DNA of 52,817 bases, taken from the NCBI GenBank assembly GCA_964606695.1, contig CAZSHG010000022.1:1-52817 (forward strand). The letters are read 5' to 3'. The DNA is from CAZSHG01 sp964606695 [NCBI: uncultured bacterium] (GTDB lineage: Bacteria; UBP14; UBA6098). The notes below the pieces were generated by a model. It searched no databases. It was not told where the DNA came from and saw nothing but the letters and a program-made list of their open reading frames with translations. Shown in pieces: positions 34,560 to 42,051 of this stretch; position 1 is the first letter of the stretch, and every line of letters begins with the position of its first letter. Position numbers and translations under genes: made by a program.

Positions 34560-34676
34560 ATGAACTTAGACAATTCAAATACCAAGTTTCCCCCCTGCGG
34601 AAAGACAACGCACGCAGGCGGGATATACGAAACAAAACCGACGCTGAGCGCAACAACCTGGAGAATACTGCCATGA
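34560..34676 (+). CDS. Possible 38-aa leader ORF coupled to the nuclease-like gene
   Basis: ATG at 34560, stop TGA at 34674-34676, overlapping the ATG of the next gene as ATGA. It would be translated from a leaderless message, given the promoter ending at 34554. The peptide (starting MNLDNSNTKFPPCGK) resembles nothing I know. Overlap and promoter position support it; short length argues for caution. Confidence 0.35.
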   Translation: MNLDNSNTKFPPCGKTTHAGGIYETKPTLSATTWRILP

Positions 34677-35539
34677 AAATTATCCTCAAAAAAAATCGTG
34701 TTATTATACAACTGACCGAACTCGAGTTCCAAGCCTTCGAGAACATGTTCGCCAACCTCAACGACAACCACCGGATTATGCTGGATGGCCTCGACTGGCC
34801 GCCCGGTAGCTACTTCGATGGCAAATTCTCCCAGACAATCCTGCCCATGCACCTATGCCGAACCATCGGCGAAGCGTGCGCCGTCGAACAGGCCGGGCCG
34901 CTGGATCTGCTCTCGCTGTATCCTTTCTGGAAATACGGTTTCTGCTTCTCGGAGGAGAGTTCGCTCAAGCTGGAGTTCGCGGAGATCGACCCGCACAAGA
35001 AGGCCAACCTCGCCGACGAGTTCGGAATGGGGTTCACCGCGTGGGCAATGGAGGAGCTTTTCAAATGCGTAGCATGGTGCGACACCGCCGACGCCCTGAC
35101 CCAATGGGAGATAGAGAAGATAGGCTCCCGCCTGCCGGATTTCGTGTGTTTGTTCGATGACGGCAGTTTCGGGGTGTTCGAGGCGAAGGGGACTACCACC
35201 ACCCTGGGCACCGCCAAATCGCAGACCGAGGACGGCAAGGAGCAAACCGCCACGATAGAAGCCACCGGCGGAAGCATTGCCGTTCGTTGCGCCTGTGGAA
35301 TCCACCTTGGCAGAACCGGCATATCCACCCTGGTGTTGCGCGACCCGCCGCCCGGCGACGCGGCTATCGAAGTAAACCTGACCCCCGACGCGATAATCCG
35401 AGGCGCGGAGGCTCGCCGTTACCGGGAAAACCTCTTCGGCGACATTCGCACATTGTTCGTTTCCGACGCAGGCGAATTCAACCTCGTCCGCACGCCCTAT
35501 ATAGAAGAAAAGCGCCACGGCTGGCTGAACATCACCTAA
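34673..35539 (+). CDS. Putative PD-(D/E)XK-fold protein at the island's left edge, 288 aa
   Basis: I do not recognise the family. Residues about 155-180 read SRLPDFVCLFDDGSFGVFEAKG, a good PD-(D/E)XK core (PD, then E-A-K) as in restriction and repair nucleases. The C-terminal half carries cysteines (RCACGIHLG) and ends with RHGWLNIT. ATG 34673 is chosen over upstream in-frame codons: GGAG lies about 10 nt before it and the family-like MKIIL start begins there. Its last 200 bp are repeated, diverged, at 38141-38340. The island context suggests a DNA-processing or defence function. Confidence 0.6.
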   Translation: MKIILKKNRVIIQLTELEFQAFENMFANLNDNHRIMLDGLDWPPGSYFDGKFSQTILPMHLCRTIGEACAVEQAGPLDLLSLYPFWKYGFCFSEESSLKLEFAEIDPHKKANLADEFGMGFTAWAMEELFKCVAWCDTADALTQWEIEKIGSRLPDFVCLFDDGSFGVFEAKGTTTTLGTAKSQTEDGKEQTATIEATGGSIAVRCACGIHLGRTGISTLVLRDPPPGDAAIEVNLTPDAIIRGAEARRYRENLFGDIRTLFVSDAGEFNLVRTPYIEEKRHGWLNIT

Positions 35540-35605
35540 TTCCCTTGCGCCAGCTGAACGAGAGATTATATTGAAAAGTGAAAACTGAACTTTAGGGAGA
35601 ACAGA

Positions 35606-36067
35606 ATGTCTGAACTACTGACAATACAGCAAGCGAGCAAATGGGCGAGTGAACATCTCAAGCGAAATGTGACCGAGGCCAACATCTCGTATCTGGTTCA
35701 ATATGGCCGAGTCCGCAAAAGAGCCGATAACGGTAGCATCCTGATTGATAAAGATGAACTCATCGAATATTACCGCTCTTATTTCGGAAAACGCGAAATT
35801 TCCTGGAAAGACCGTCTCGGCCACGACGTCAACTGGGCTTTGTCCTTTGAAAGCTACAAAGAGAAGGAAACGACGAAGCATGTCCACCGTTTGCACCCAT
35901 ACAAAGGGAAATTCATTCCCCAGCTTGTTGAATATTTCCTCGACGACCACACGGACGATTTTAAAACCGAAGTGTTCTTCGGAAAGGGCGATATCGTTCT
36001 CGACCCCTTTTGCGGAAGCGGAACAGCCCTTGTTCAAGCGAATATTTGGGAGAAAGGAACAAAATGA
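35606..36067 (+). pseudogene. Truncated N4/N6-type DNA methyltransferase of a TdeIII-like system
   Basis: A 153-aa product equal to the first third of a type II methyltransferase: an N-terminal HTH-like part (LTIQQASKWASEHL), the conserved HRLHPYKGKFIPQLVEYFL segment (in two parts) and the SAM-binding DPFCGSGT motif near residue 133. It stops 20 residues later, so the catalytic (N/D/S)PPY motif and target-recognition part are missing. GGGAGA precedes the ATG and TATATT lies at 35567-35572. The TGA overlaps the next ATG (ATGA). It should be inactive unless completed elsewhere. An assembly join error is possible. Confidence 0.8.
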
Positions 36068-36255
36068 ACGAAAACATTGATCGAGTCGTTTATCAGATTA
36101 CAGAAGGAGATCTCCAAAACGAAGCAAATTATCATTTAGGAAGACACTTAAATGAGGATGAGGTAAAAAGAGCAGTAAAATTGCTCGGATACGGTATTGG
36201 AGAAAGTATAGGCATTATTTATCGAACGATATTCACGGAAGGATTGCAGAAGTGA
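36064..36255 (+). CDS. Small protein in the restriction module, 63 aa
   Basis: Not recognised. A helical protein (ITEGDLQNEANYHLGRHLNEDEVKRAVKL, in two parts) with no membrane segment. Its ATG overlaps the stop of the methyltransferase fragment, and its own TGA overlaps the GTG start of the next gene, so it is translationally coupled on both sides. Similar small helical ORFs often accompany restriction genes; a regulatory or antitoxin-like role is a guess. Confidence 0.55.
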   Translation: MNENIDRVVYQITEGDLQNEANYHLGRHLNEDEVKRAVKLLGYGIGESIGIIYRTIFTEGLQK

Positions 36256-37190
36256 ATACCGGTAAGAAAAAAATGACCCCTGCCGATAAATTGTTTTCAG
36301 AGTTCCTTGAAGAAGCTGATCAACTTAGTAATGACGTAGAGTTAATAAAGGTATTGAAGTCACGAACATATAGGATAGGGGAAGCGAATGTTCTCATTAG
36401 AGCCGCCGCAGTAGCAAAACCAAGATACTTCTTTGGGATTAACTATATTACACTCGAAGAGATATCCAATCTGGACAATCCTTTCATCGCATTTATATGT
36501 GGCTCAGTAGATCATGTAGTTATTCTACCTGCACAAGTTCTCTTTTCTCAAGTGAACAGAATCAGCCGTGACAGAAATGGAGAACTGAAAATCAATCTGG
36601 ATGAGGACCTAAATATAGTTTTATCGGGTAGAAATCAAAGATTAAATTGCCAAAAGTATATCAACTCATGGGCATTACTGCTTAATCCACCTGAAATAGC
36701 TTCTGAGATAAAAAATACCGTTGAAGAGTCTTTGCATTCGATTATTCAAGGAAGACTTATTGAAATTGGTAATATCCGAGGTTTGGAAACTTATTGTCCG
36801 AATAAATCTAAGAGATTTAACGGACGAAACATAGAAGAAATAATGACATTGAAGAAATGTCCTGAACTTCAATTCTCAGATTATGATCTTTTAAGGCAAA
36901 TCGATGTATTATGGTTTAAATATAGCGGTGAGAATATCATCCCTCAAAAAGCATTTGAAGTTGAATTATCAACGGGTGTTTGGTCTGGTGTTGGCCGGAT
37001 GTCTACTCTAATTGATTATTCAAATGTCGATCTTTACGTGATTTCCTGGGACAAACGGAAATTCAATCAGGTTATACGTTCTCAACCTGAGTATCGAAAG
37101 AGGTTTAGTTTTGTTCAAAATGAGGCTTTAGGGCAATTATATTCAGCAGAATTAAATCTAAAGTCTTTAAGAATAGATATAGGTTTGTAA
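36252..37190 (+). CDS. Putative restriction endonuclease-like protein, 312 aa
   Basis: The start is GTG at 36252, overlapping the preceding stop. Residues about 1-180 are of unknown fold. Residues about 215-300 carry QIDVLWFKYS, then KAFEVELSTGVWSGVGRM, the D...(E-V-E) arrangement with an ST-S/G-RM tail that is common in PD-(D/E)XK-like restriction proteins. The catalytic lysine is replaced by E in E-V-E, a known variant. The gene is strongly AT-rich. It lies between the methyltransferase remnant and the TdeIII gene and may be a second nuclease or a specificity partner. Exact family not assigned. Confidence 0.55.
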   Translation: MNTGKKKMTPADKLFSEFLEEADQLSNDVELIKVLKSRTYRIGEANVLIRAAAVAKPRYFFGINYITLEEISNLDNPFIAFICGSVDHVVILPAQVLFSQVNRISRDRNGELKINLDEDLNIVLSGRNQRLNCQKYINSWALLLNPPEIASEIKNTVEESLHSIIQGRLIEIGNIRGLETYCPNKSKRFNGRNIEEIMTLKKCPELQFSDYDLLRQIDVLWFKYSGENIIPQKAFEVELSTGVWSGVGRMSTLIDYSNVDLYVISWDKRKFNQVIRSQPEYRKRFSFVQNEALGQLYSAELNLKSLRIDIGL

Positions 37191-37194
37191 TCCT

Positions 37195-38085
37195 ATGTTT
37201 ATCCACTCACTAAATACAAACTTCGGCACGAGCATTTTCGAGCCGGTTGCTATGGCATTGGCCGAACCAAACTTTAGGCTCGTGGATAGACAGGCTATTG
37301 CTGGTAATACTATTAGCGAAACAGCTAAACTTATAAAAGAACTTCTCTTGGATAAAGTTAGGAACAAGATTGAGAAATATGCCCCTGAGACTGATTACAG
37401 ACCATTTCATTACGGTCTCTTAGGGAGAGACAGATACGCTGTTTTTGCCTTCATCCAATCGATGAATACAACATTTGGAATGTCTATTTGGGAACAGACT
37501 GCAAAAATCATTTCGGAAAGCTATTCCTTTAATAGTGAACGACAATATTCACTTCTTGGCTCAATTGACTCGGAAACTGAAGTAGTTATCAGTGGCATAC
37601 TTCACAGACTGAGAAAGGGTCAGGCTGATGCTGAAGTATCAAATGAAAAACAAGAAATCCGAGCCTCAATAAAAAACGGTTTAGAGGAAAACGACCCGGA
37701 CTCGCGGGTAGATTTCTATTTGGAAAAAGGAGACCAGGAAAATTATTTTGACATTACGTCAGTAAAGCCGAACATGAAAGAATTTGTAGCTCTGAAAAGG
37801 AAACTTCTTCGGTGGACAGCGTTAAGGCTTAGCATCGATAAGGATGCGAACGTGAGAGCCAGATTAGCTATACCCTATAATCCATATCATCCCGACGCTT
37901 ACGACAGATGGACATTGAAAGGGCTTTTTGATTTAGACGCCCGTGAAGTCCTTGTAGGCGAGGATTTCTGGAATTTCTGCGCCGACGGTAAGGTCTATGA
38001 CGACCTTGTGGATGTTTTCAATGAAGCCGGCGAAATACTAAGACCTGAACTTGACGCTAAGTTCGAGAGTTTCCGCCAAAACTAA
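37195..38085 (+). CDS. TdeIII-family type II restriction endonuclease with duplicated N-terminal segment
   Basis: A 296-aa protein whose C-terminal two-thirds match the TdeIII/MjaII family: PETDYRPFHYGLLGRDRY (about 65-82), FIQSMNTTFG, the catalytic VDFYLEK...YFDITSVKPN (D, D-x-T-x-K), AIPYNPYHP and a closing RPELDAKF. Characterised relatives cut GGNCC-like sites. Residues 2-47 (FIHSLNTNFGTSIFEPVA...) repeat the segment at about 88-135, so the N-terminus looks like an old internal duplication or a fusion with a truncated copy. No ribosome site precedes the ATG. Its cognate methyltransferase is broken. Confidence 0.8.
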   Translation: MFIHSLNTNFGTSIFEPVAMALAEPNFRLVDRQAIAGNTISETAKLIKELLLDKVRNKIEKYAPETDYRPFHYGLLGRDRYAVFAFIQSMNTTFGMSIWEQTAKIISESYSFNSERQYSLLGSIDSETEVVISGILHRLRKGQADAEVSNEKQEIRASIKNGLEENDPDSRVDFYLEKGDQENYFDITSVKPNMKEFVALKRKLLRWTALRLSIDKDANVRARLAIPYNPYHPDAYDRWTLKGLFDLDAREVLVGEDFWNFCADGKVYDDLVDVFNEAGEILRPELDAKFESFRQN

Positions 38086-38140
38086 CCCCCGCCGTCGCGG
38101 AGGGTTCATCGAAATGACAACAACCAAAGATAACATAACC

Positions 38141-38340
38141 GCGACCCGCCGCCCGGCGACGCGGCTATTGGAGTAAACCTGACCCCCGACGCGATAATCC
38201 GGGGGGCGGAGGCTCGCAGGTTCCGCGAGAAGATGTTCGGCGACGTCTCGACGATGTTCCGCTCGGAGGGCAAGAAGCTCGACCTGATCCGCAAACCCTT
38301 CGTGCCGGACAAAAGGCATGGGTGGTTGGAGATTGCCTGA
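38141..38340 (+). pseudogene. C-terminal fragment of a second copy of the 34673 gene
   Basis: These 200 bp align end to end with 35340-35539, the last 200 bp of the nuclease-like gene, and keep the same frame to the stop (IRGAEARRFREKMFGD, then KRHGWLEIA). The first ~63 bp are nearly identical, the rest only moderately similar. There is no start codon or upstream part in frame, so it is a remnant. Together with the intact gene it brackets the restriction module 35606-38085. Confidence 0.85.
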
Positions 38341-38440
38341 TAACCAACTCAAGGAACTAGCAAACCAAAAACCACAAAGCCTTACGCGATTTTTGGGATT
38401 TTAACCCGTGAATGATTTTGTAAGGCATAAGGAATATTGC

Positions 38441-38468
38441 TTGATATTTTTAAAATACATCGTATATT
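38441..38468 (+). promoter_or_regulatory. Predicted promoter of the paraMORC operon
   Basis: TTGATA (38441-38446), 16-bp spacer, TATATT (38463-38468), giving a short leader before the ATG at 38509. It shows that the six-gene operon can be expressed independently of the restriction module to its left. Confidence 0.6.
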
Positions 38469-38508
38469 TGCAAATGTTACGGATATTCAAACTATACATG
38501 AGATAATT

Positions 38509-38724
38509 ATGGAAGAAACACCGAGAGAAAGATTTGTGAGATTAGCTAGTAAGCGCGTAAACGCTGTTTTGCAGAGGCTTGACATTCTCGGCAACTGCTC
38601 TAACAGCCAGTATTACGAATACACCGAAGAGGATATCAAGGAGATATTCCGGGCAATCGAGAGCAGAGTAAGAGAAATCAAAGGGAAGTTCGACATAAAT
38701 AAAGGCAAGAAGTTTGAACTCTAA
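38509..38724 (+). CDS. Small helical protein heading the paraMORC operon, 71 aa
   Basis: ATG 38509 is chosen because upstream in-frame codons lie across the predicted promoter. The protein (ETPRERFVRLASKRVNAVLQ, then NCSNSQYYEYTEEDIKEIF) belongs to a small family I have seen at the head of restriction-like operons; members share the R-FVRLA-KR-N and Y-YT--D---IF pattern. No enzyme motif. It ends 14 nt before the paraMORC gene. A regulatory or structural subunit role is likely but unproven. Confidence 0.7.
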   Translation: MEETPRERFVRLASKRVNAVLQRLDILGNCSNSQYYEYTEEDIKEIFRAIESRVREIKGKFDINKGKKFEL

Positions 38725-38738
38725 GAATTGGAGATGAG

Positions 38739-40553
38739 ATGTGGCATTTTGGCGAAATAAAAAAAGGACAACCGGAACGAGATCCTCATGAAGCGGAATT
38801 CTTCAATTTAAATGATCCTCCTAATTCACTTGTAAGAGAAGTTATCCAGAACTCATTAGATGCTAAATTAGAGCATGAAGAGAAGATTAAAGTCTGTTTT
38901 AGCTTTGGAAATACAAGCAAACTGGATACGAAGGACTATTATGAACCCCTTATACCTCATCTAAGGGCATCAAAGCTAATTAAAGATGAATTTGAAATTC
39001 GAGAAGATATCAGATTCATAAGTATTGAAGATTATAACACAAAAGGGCTTGATGGGGCGATTACAAGAATTGAGAAGAATAAGGGAAATTATTATAGTTT
39101 CTGGTGGTATGAAGGAAAATCGAATAAAACAGGAGCGAGTGCAGGGAGATGGGGTTTGGGAAAAACCGTTTTCCATGCTTCCTCAGAACTCAAAGCTTTT
39201 TGGGGGCTTACTGTTAGATCAGATGATAGTAAGGAGCTTTTACTTGGAAAAGCCGTGATGAGAACACACCCTTTAAAAAATGAATTGTATGACTATTACG
39301 CGTATTTTTCAGAAAATAACATGATGCCTATAGAAGACCAGAAAAGGCTTGGCCTTTTCAAAGAAGCTTTTCAAATAGAAAGAGATAATGAGCCAGGTTT
39401 ATCAATAGTAATACCTTTACCTGTTGAAGAAATTACCCCGGATACTATAGTTAAAGCCGTCGTAATACAATACTTCTATCCTATAATAAAAGACCGGCTT
39501 GAAGTTTCTGTTAAAAACGAAGATTGTGTTACCAACATCAATCAAACAAATTTAAGAAATCTTGTAAACCAGTTGTGTTGGGATGATACAGAGTGGAGTA
39601 AAAGAAATGTTGATAAATTAATGGAGTTCCTTGAAAACGCGGCTACTTCTCCAGAAGATAATATTATACATCTGAAAAAACCGGTCGAACGAATTAAAAT
39701 GGGGAGCAATTTGCTCCCCGGCAACATTGAGACTTTTTCAAAGAAATATGTTAGTGGAGAATTTCTTGCTTTTAGGTTACCCATCCAAGTTACTGATTCT
39801 TATAATTCAACTTCTGAATCTCAATTCGATGTTTATTTGCAAAGAGATGATGAATTAAATCGCGCTGACGAGTTTTATATCAGGTCAGGAATTACTATTA
39901 CTGATTCGGAAATGAAACAACTAAGAAGCAGACCCGTGCGTGCTTTGCTTTCAGCGCAGGATCTATCTGTTTCTAGGTTTCTGGGGGATGCTGAAACGCC
40001 GGCGCATACTTTCTGGAACGAGAGGACAGAGGATTTCAAAGGTAAATATGAAAACGCTGTATCTACGCTGAGATATATCAAAACAAGTATGAGGGAATTA
40101 GTTAATCTTCTGGATATTCCGCCTGAGGGGAAGCAATTAGATTTGCTGAAAGATATTTTTTTCATTGAGTCTGAGAATGAGATTGATGATGAAGAAGGTG
40201 TTGAGAAGACAACTACTCCACGTCCAATACCACCACAACAACCTGCAAAATTCATTGTGAATAGAACGCAAGGAGGCTTTTTTGTTCGAGCTACAGATGA
40301 GATCAGGGATTTCCCGATAACTGTAATAATTGAAGTCGCCTACGACATACGAAGGAGAAATGCATTTACAAACTACAGTCCCTTAGATTTTCAATTTTCA
40401 TCAGATGAATTGGATTTTGAAATCGAAGATGGCAATTTCCTGGAAAGAAATAGTAATAAGCTAACCATTAAGGTTTTGTCCAGTGAATTTTCCCTAAGAG
40501 TTACGGGTTTCGACAAGAACCGGGACCTTATTACAAGGTTAATTGAGGTGTAA
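38739..40553 (+). CDS. paraMORC-type GHKL ATPase of a restriction-like system
   Basis: A 604-aa protein with an N-terminal GHKL (Hsp90/MutL-like) ATPase: N-box REVIQNSLDAK (residues 33-43, E34 and N38), motif II SIEDYNTKGLDG (about 95-106), and glycine-rich lid AGRWGLGKTVF (135-145). A transducer-like S5 domain and a C-terminal beta-rich region (about 500-604) follow. This matches the paraMORC proteins predicted from restriction-modification operons (Iyer, Abhiman and Aravind, 2008), relatives of eukaryotic MORC. It probably forms an ATP-driven clamp or motor on DNA. GGAG precedes the ATG. Confidence 0.82.
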   Translation: MWHFGEIKKGQPERDPHEAEFFNLNDPPNSLVREVIQNSLDAKLEHEEKIKVCFSFGNTSKLDTKDYYEPLIPHLRASKLIKDEFEIREDIRFISIEDYNTKGLDGAITRIEKNKGNYYSFWWYEGKSNKTGASAGRWGLGKTVFHASSELKAFWGLTVRSDDSKELLLGKAVMRTHPLKNELYDYYAYFSENNMMPIEDQKRLGLFKEAFQIERDNEPGLSIVIPLPVEEITPDTIVKAVVIQYFYPIIKDRLEVSVKNEDCVTNINQTNLRNLVNQLCWDDTEWSKRNVDKLMEFLENAATSPEDNIIHLKKPVERIKMGSNLLPGNIETFSKKYVSGEFLAFRLPIQVTDSYNSTSESQFDVYLQRDDELNRADEFYIRSGITITDSEMKQLRSRPVRALLSAQDLSVSRFLGDAETPAHTFWNERTEDFKGKYENAVSTLRYIKTSMRELVNLLDIPPEGKQLDLLKDIFFIESENEIDDEEGVEKTTTPRPIPPQQPAKFIVNRTQGGFFVRATDEIRDFPITVIIEVAYDIRRRNAFTNYSPLDFQFSSDELDFEIEDGNFLERNSNKLTIKVLSSEFSLRVTGFDKNRDLITRLIEV

Positions 40554-40555
40554 TT

Positions 40556-41332
40556 ATGATAAGGAGATTTAACTATACAGATCGCAAGAGAATCCCCCGA
40601 GAGAGGGTATTAATATCAGTTAGAAGAGAAGAACAGAGCTTGAAAGACTTTGAATTCACTATGGAACTAAAAGGGATGGCTCTACCTGAAGAAGCTTCAG
40701 TTATAGTTGAGGCATATCATAGAACTGACAATTACAGGTTTGATTTCGGGACAATAAAGGAGATGATACAACCTGATACTGACCTCTCTGATTTCGGTTA
40801 CATTGAAAACATTAAATTTAGAGTATTAATAACCGAACAGCACAGGAACGGCGGTTTGATATTGGCAATGGCCGATAAATTAAAGCCTATTATAGAAGGC
40901 GATGAGGATACAAATAAAAAGTGCATATTGCCTGTTATATGGGAGGATCTGGGTTGTAGATTCTGGTCAATTTCAATTGAAGGTGATGGTCCAAATCTTC
41001 ACGTCAATTCAGAAATCCCCAATATCCAAAATTTGATTAGAAATGACCCAGGGTTCTTTTTCTATGTTTATCCTGCAATTATTAAAGAGTTGTTAATTCG
41101 CTTTGTTTATATTGATCAAGTCAATTTCGATGACCCAATAGAGGAATGGCAGATAAACTGGATTAAATTTCTCGAGAGATTAATCCCGCTAACTGAATGG
41201 CCGGCTTCCGTATTAGATGTTGATTCTGATAAAGATCATCTTGAGATCGAAAGATGGTGCGATGAAATGGCAAACGAATTCGCCAACAGGTATTATAACA
41301 AATGGCGAAGCTTGCTGAAAGCTATGGGGTAA
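40556..41332 (+). CDS. Conserved paraMORC-operon partner, 258 aa, function unknown
   Basis: No enzyme motif. The N-terminus MIRRFNYTDRKRIPRE, the RFDFGT segment and the GDGPNLHVN-type motif are features I associate with a conserved gene directly after paraMORC in such operons. Predicted mixed alpha/beta: a beta-rich N-terminal half (residues 15-160) and a helical C-terminal half (165-258). The start is 2 nt after the paraMORC stop. Co-conservation suggests it forms a complex with the ATPase. Confidence 0.7.
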   Translation: MIRRFNYTDRKRIPRERVLISVRREEQSLKDFEFTMELKGMALPEEASVIVEAYHRTDNYRFDFGTIKEMIQPDTDLSDFGYIENIKFRVLITEQHRNGGLILAMADKLKPIIEGDEDTNKKCILPVIWEDLGCRFWSISIEGDGPNLHVNSEIPNIQNLIRNDPGFFFYVYPAIIKELLIRFVYIDQVNFDDPIEEWQINWIKFLERLIPLTEWPASVLDVDSDKDHLEIERWCDEMANEFANRYYNKWRSLLKAMG

Positions 41333-41334
41333 TT

Positions 41335-42051
41335 ATGGCAGAATTACGCGTTTTAAATGACTCTGGTAAAGCTGAATTTCTTAACTACCTGAATTTGTTA
41401 AAAGATGATGGAACCAAAGCCACTCCTGTTAAGGAGTTATCATCTGATAAGTATTCATCCCGATTCACCCCTAAAATTGAAATAGAACAGATTGATTTTA
41501 AAACAAGACATTCAATGGGATTATATCTAGTAAAGAAACTAAAAGATGTCAGCAAAGCTAAAATTATAACAAACGACGGGTTATGGAACTGGTTAGCTTT
41601 AGCCTGGTTTGATCTTGTATGTCCAGTTACTATCCACGGGAAAAGGAAGGTTAGACAAATTGCCCGATATATTTGCAGTAGTGATTACCGCAATTACTAC
41701 CGTCATTATATTGCATCAAACTATCTACTCATGGATTTATTAGGTTCTGATAGTTCTAAAATATTTCTTTACTCACCTCCCCATATACACAACGATTTCA
41801 TTGAACAAGTAGCCTCCAGGCAAGACTTAATCACAAATCGTGGACTCATTATGACTATTAACCATCTCTATTGGAGTTCAGAACTAGAAAGGCCAAAGCC
41901 AAATGCCTCAAACAGGGAAGTTAAAGGGAACTTAAGGAGATTACTTATTCTCTTTCAACAACTTGAATTAACGTACGATACGAGGATAATGAGTTACGAA
42001 GAAATAGAAAAAATTCTACCTCCCGAATACGATCAATGGAAGAATGACTAA
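41335..42051 (+). CDS. Conserved paraMORC-operon protein (DUF6339-like?), 238 aa
   Basis: ATG 41335 is preferred over 41302, which would overlap the previous gene by 31 bp. The protein has a helical core with NDGLWNWLALAWFDLVCP, then RYICSSDYRNYYRHYIASNYLL (in parts), and a C-terminal NHLYWSSELERPKPNASNRE-like region. It reminds me of proteins annotated DUF6339 in defence contexts, but I cannot confirm this. No nuclease core is obvious. It overlaps the start of the methyltransferase gene by 8 bp, so translation is coupled. Confidence 0.65.
   Translation: MAELRVLNDSGKAEFLNYLNLLKDDGTKATPVKELSSDKYSSRFTPKIEIEQIDFKTRHSMGLYLVKKLKDVSKAKIITNDGLWNWLALAWFDLVCPVTIHGKRKVRQIARYICSSDYRNYYRHYIASNYLLMDLLGSDSSKIFLYSPPHIHNDFIEQVASRQDLITNRGLIMTINHLYWSSELERPKPNASNREVKGNLRRLLILFQQLELTYDTRIMSYEEIEKILPPEYDQWKND

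Larger units (their letters stand above)
34263..34672. other. Region between PQQ gene and nuclease gene: gene fragment, repeats, leader
   Basis: Contains a possible N-terminal gene fragment (34284-34340), CATTGCGAGG-type repeats (34364-34482), a promoter (34526-34554) and a 38-codon leader ORF (34560-34676), each listed separately. It marks the left edge of the defence island. Confidence 0.5.
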
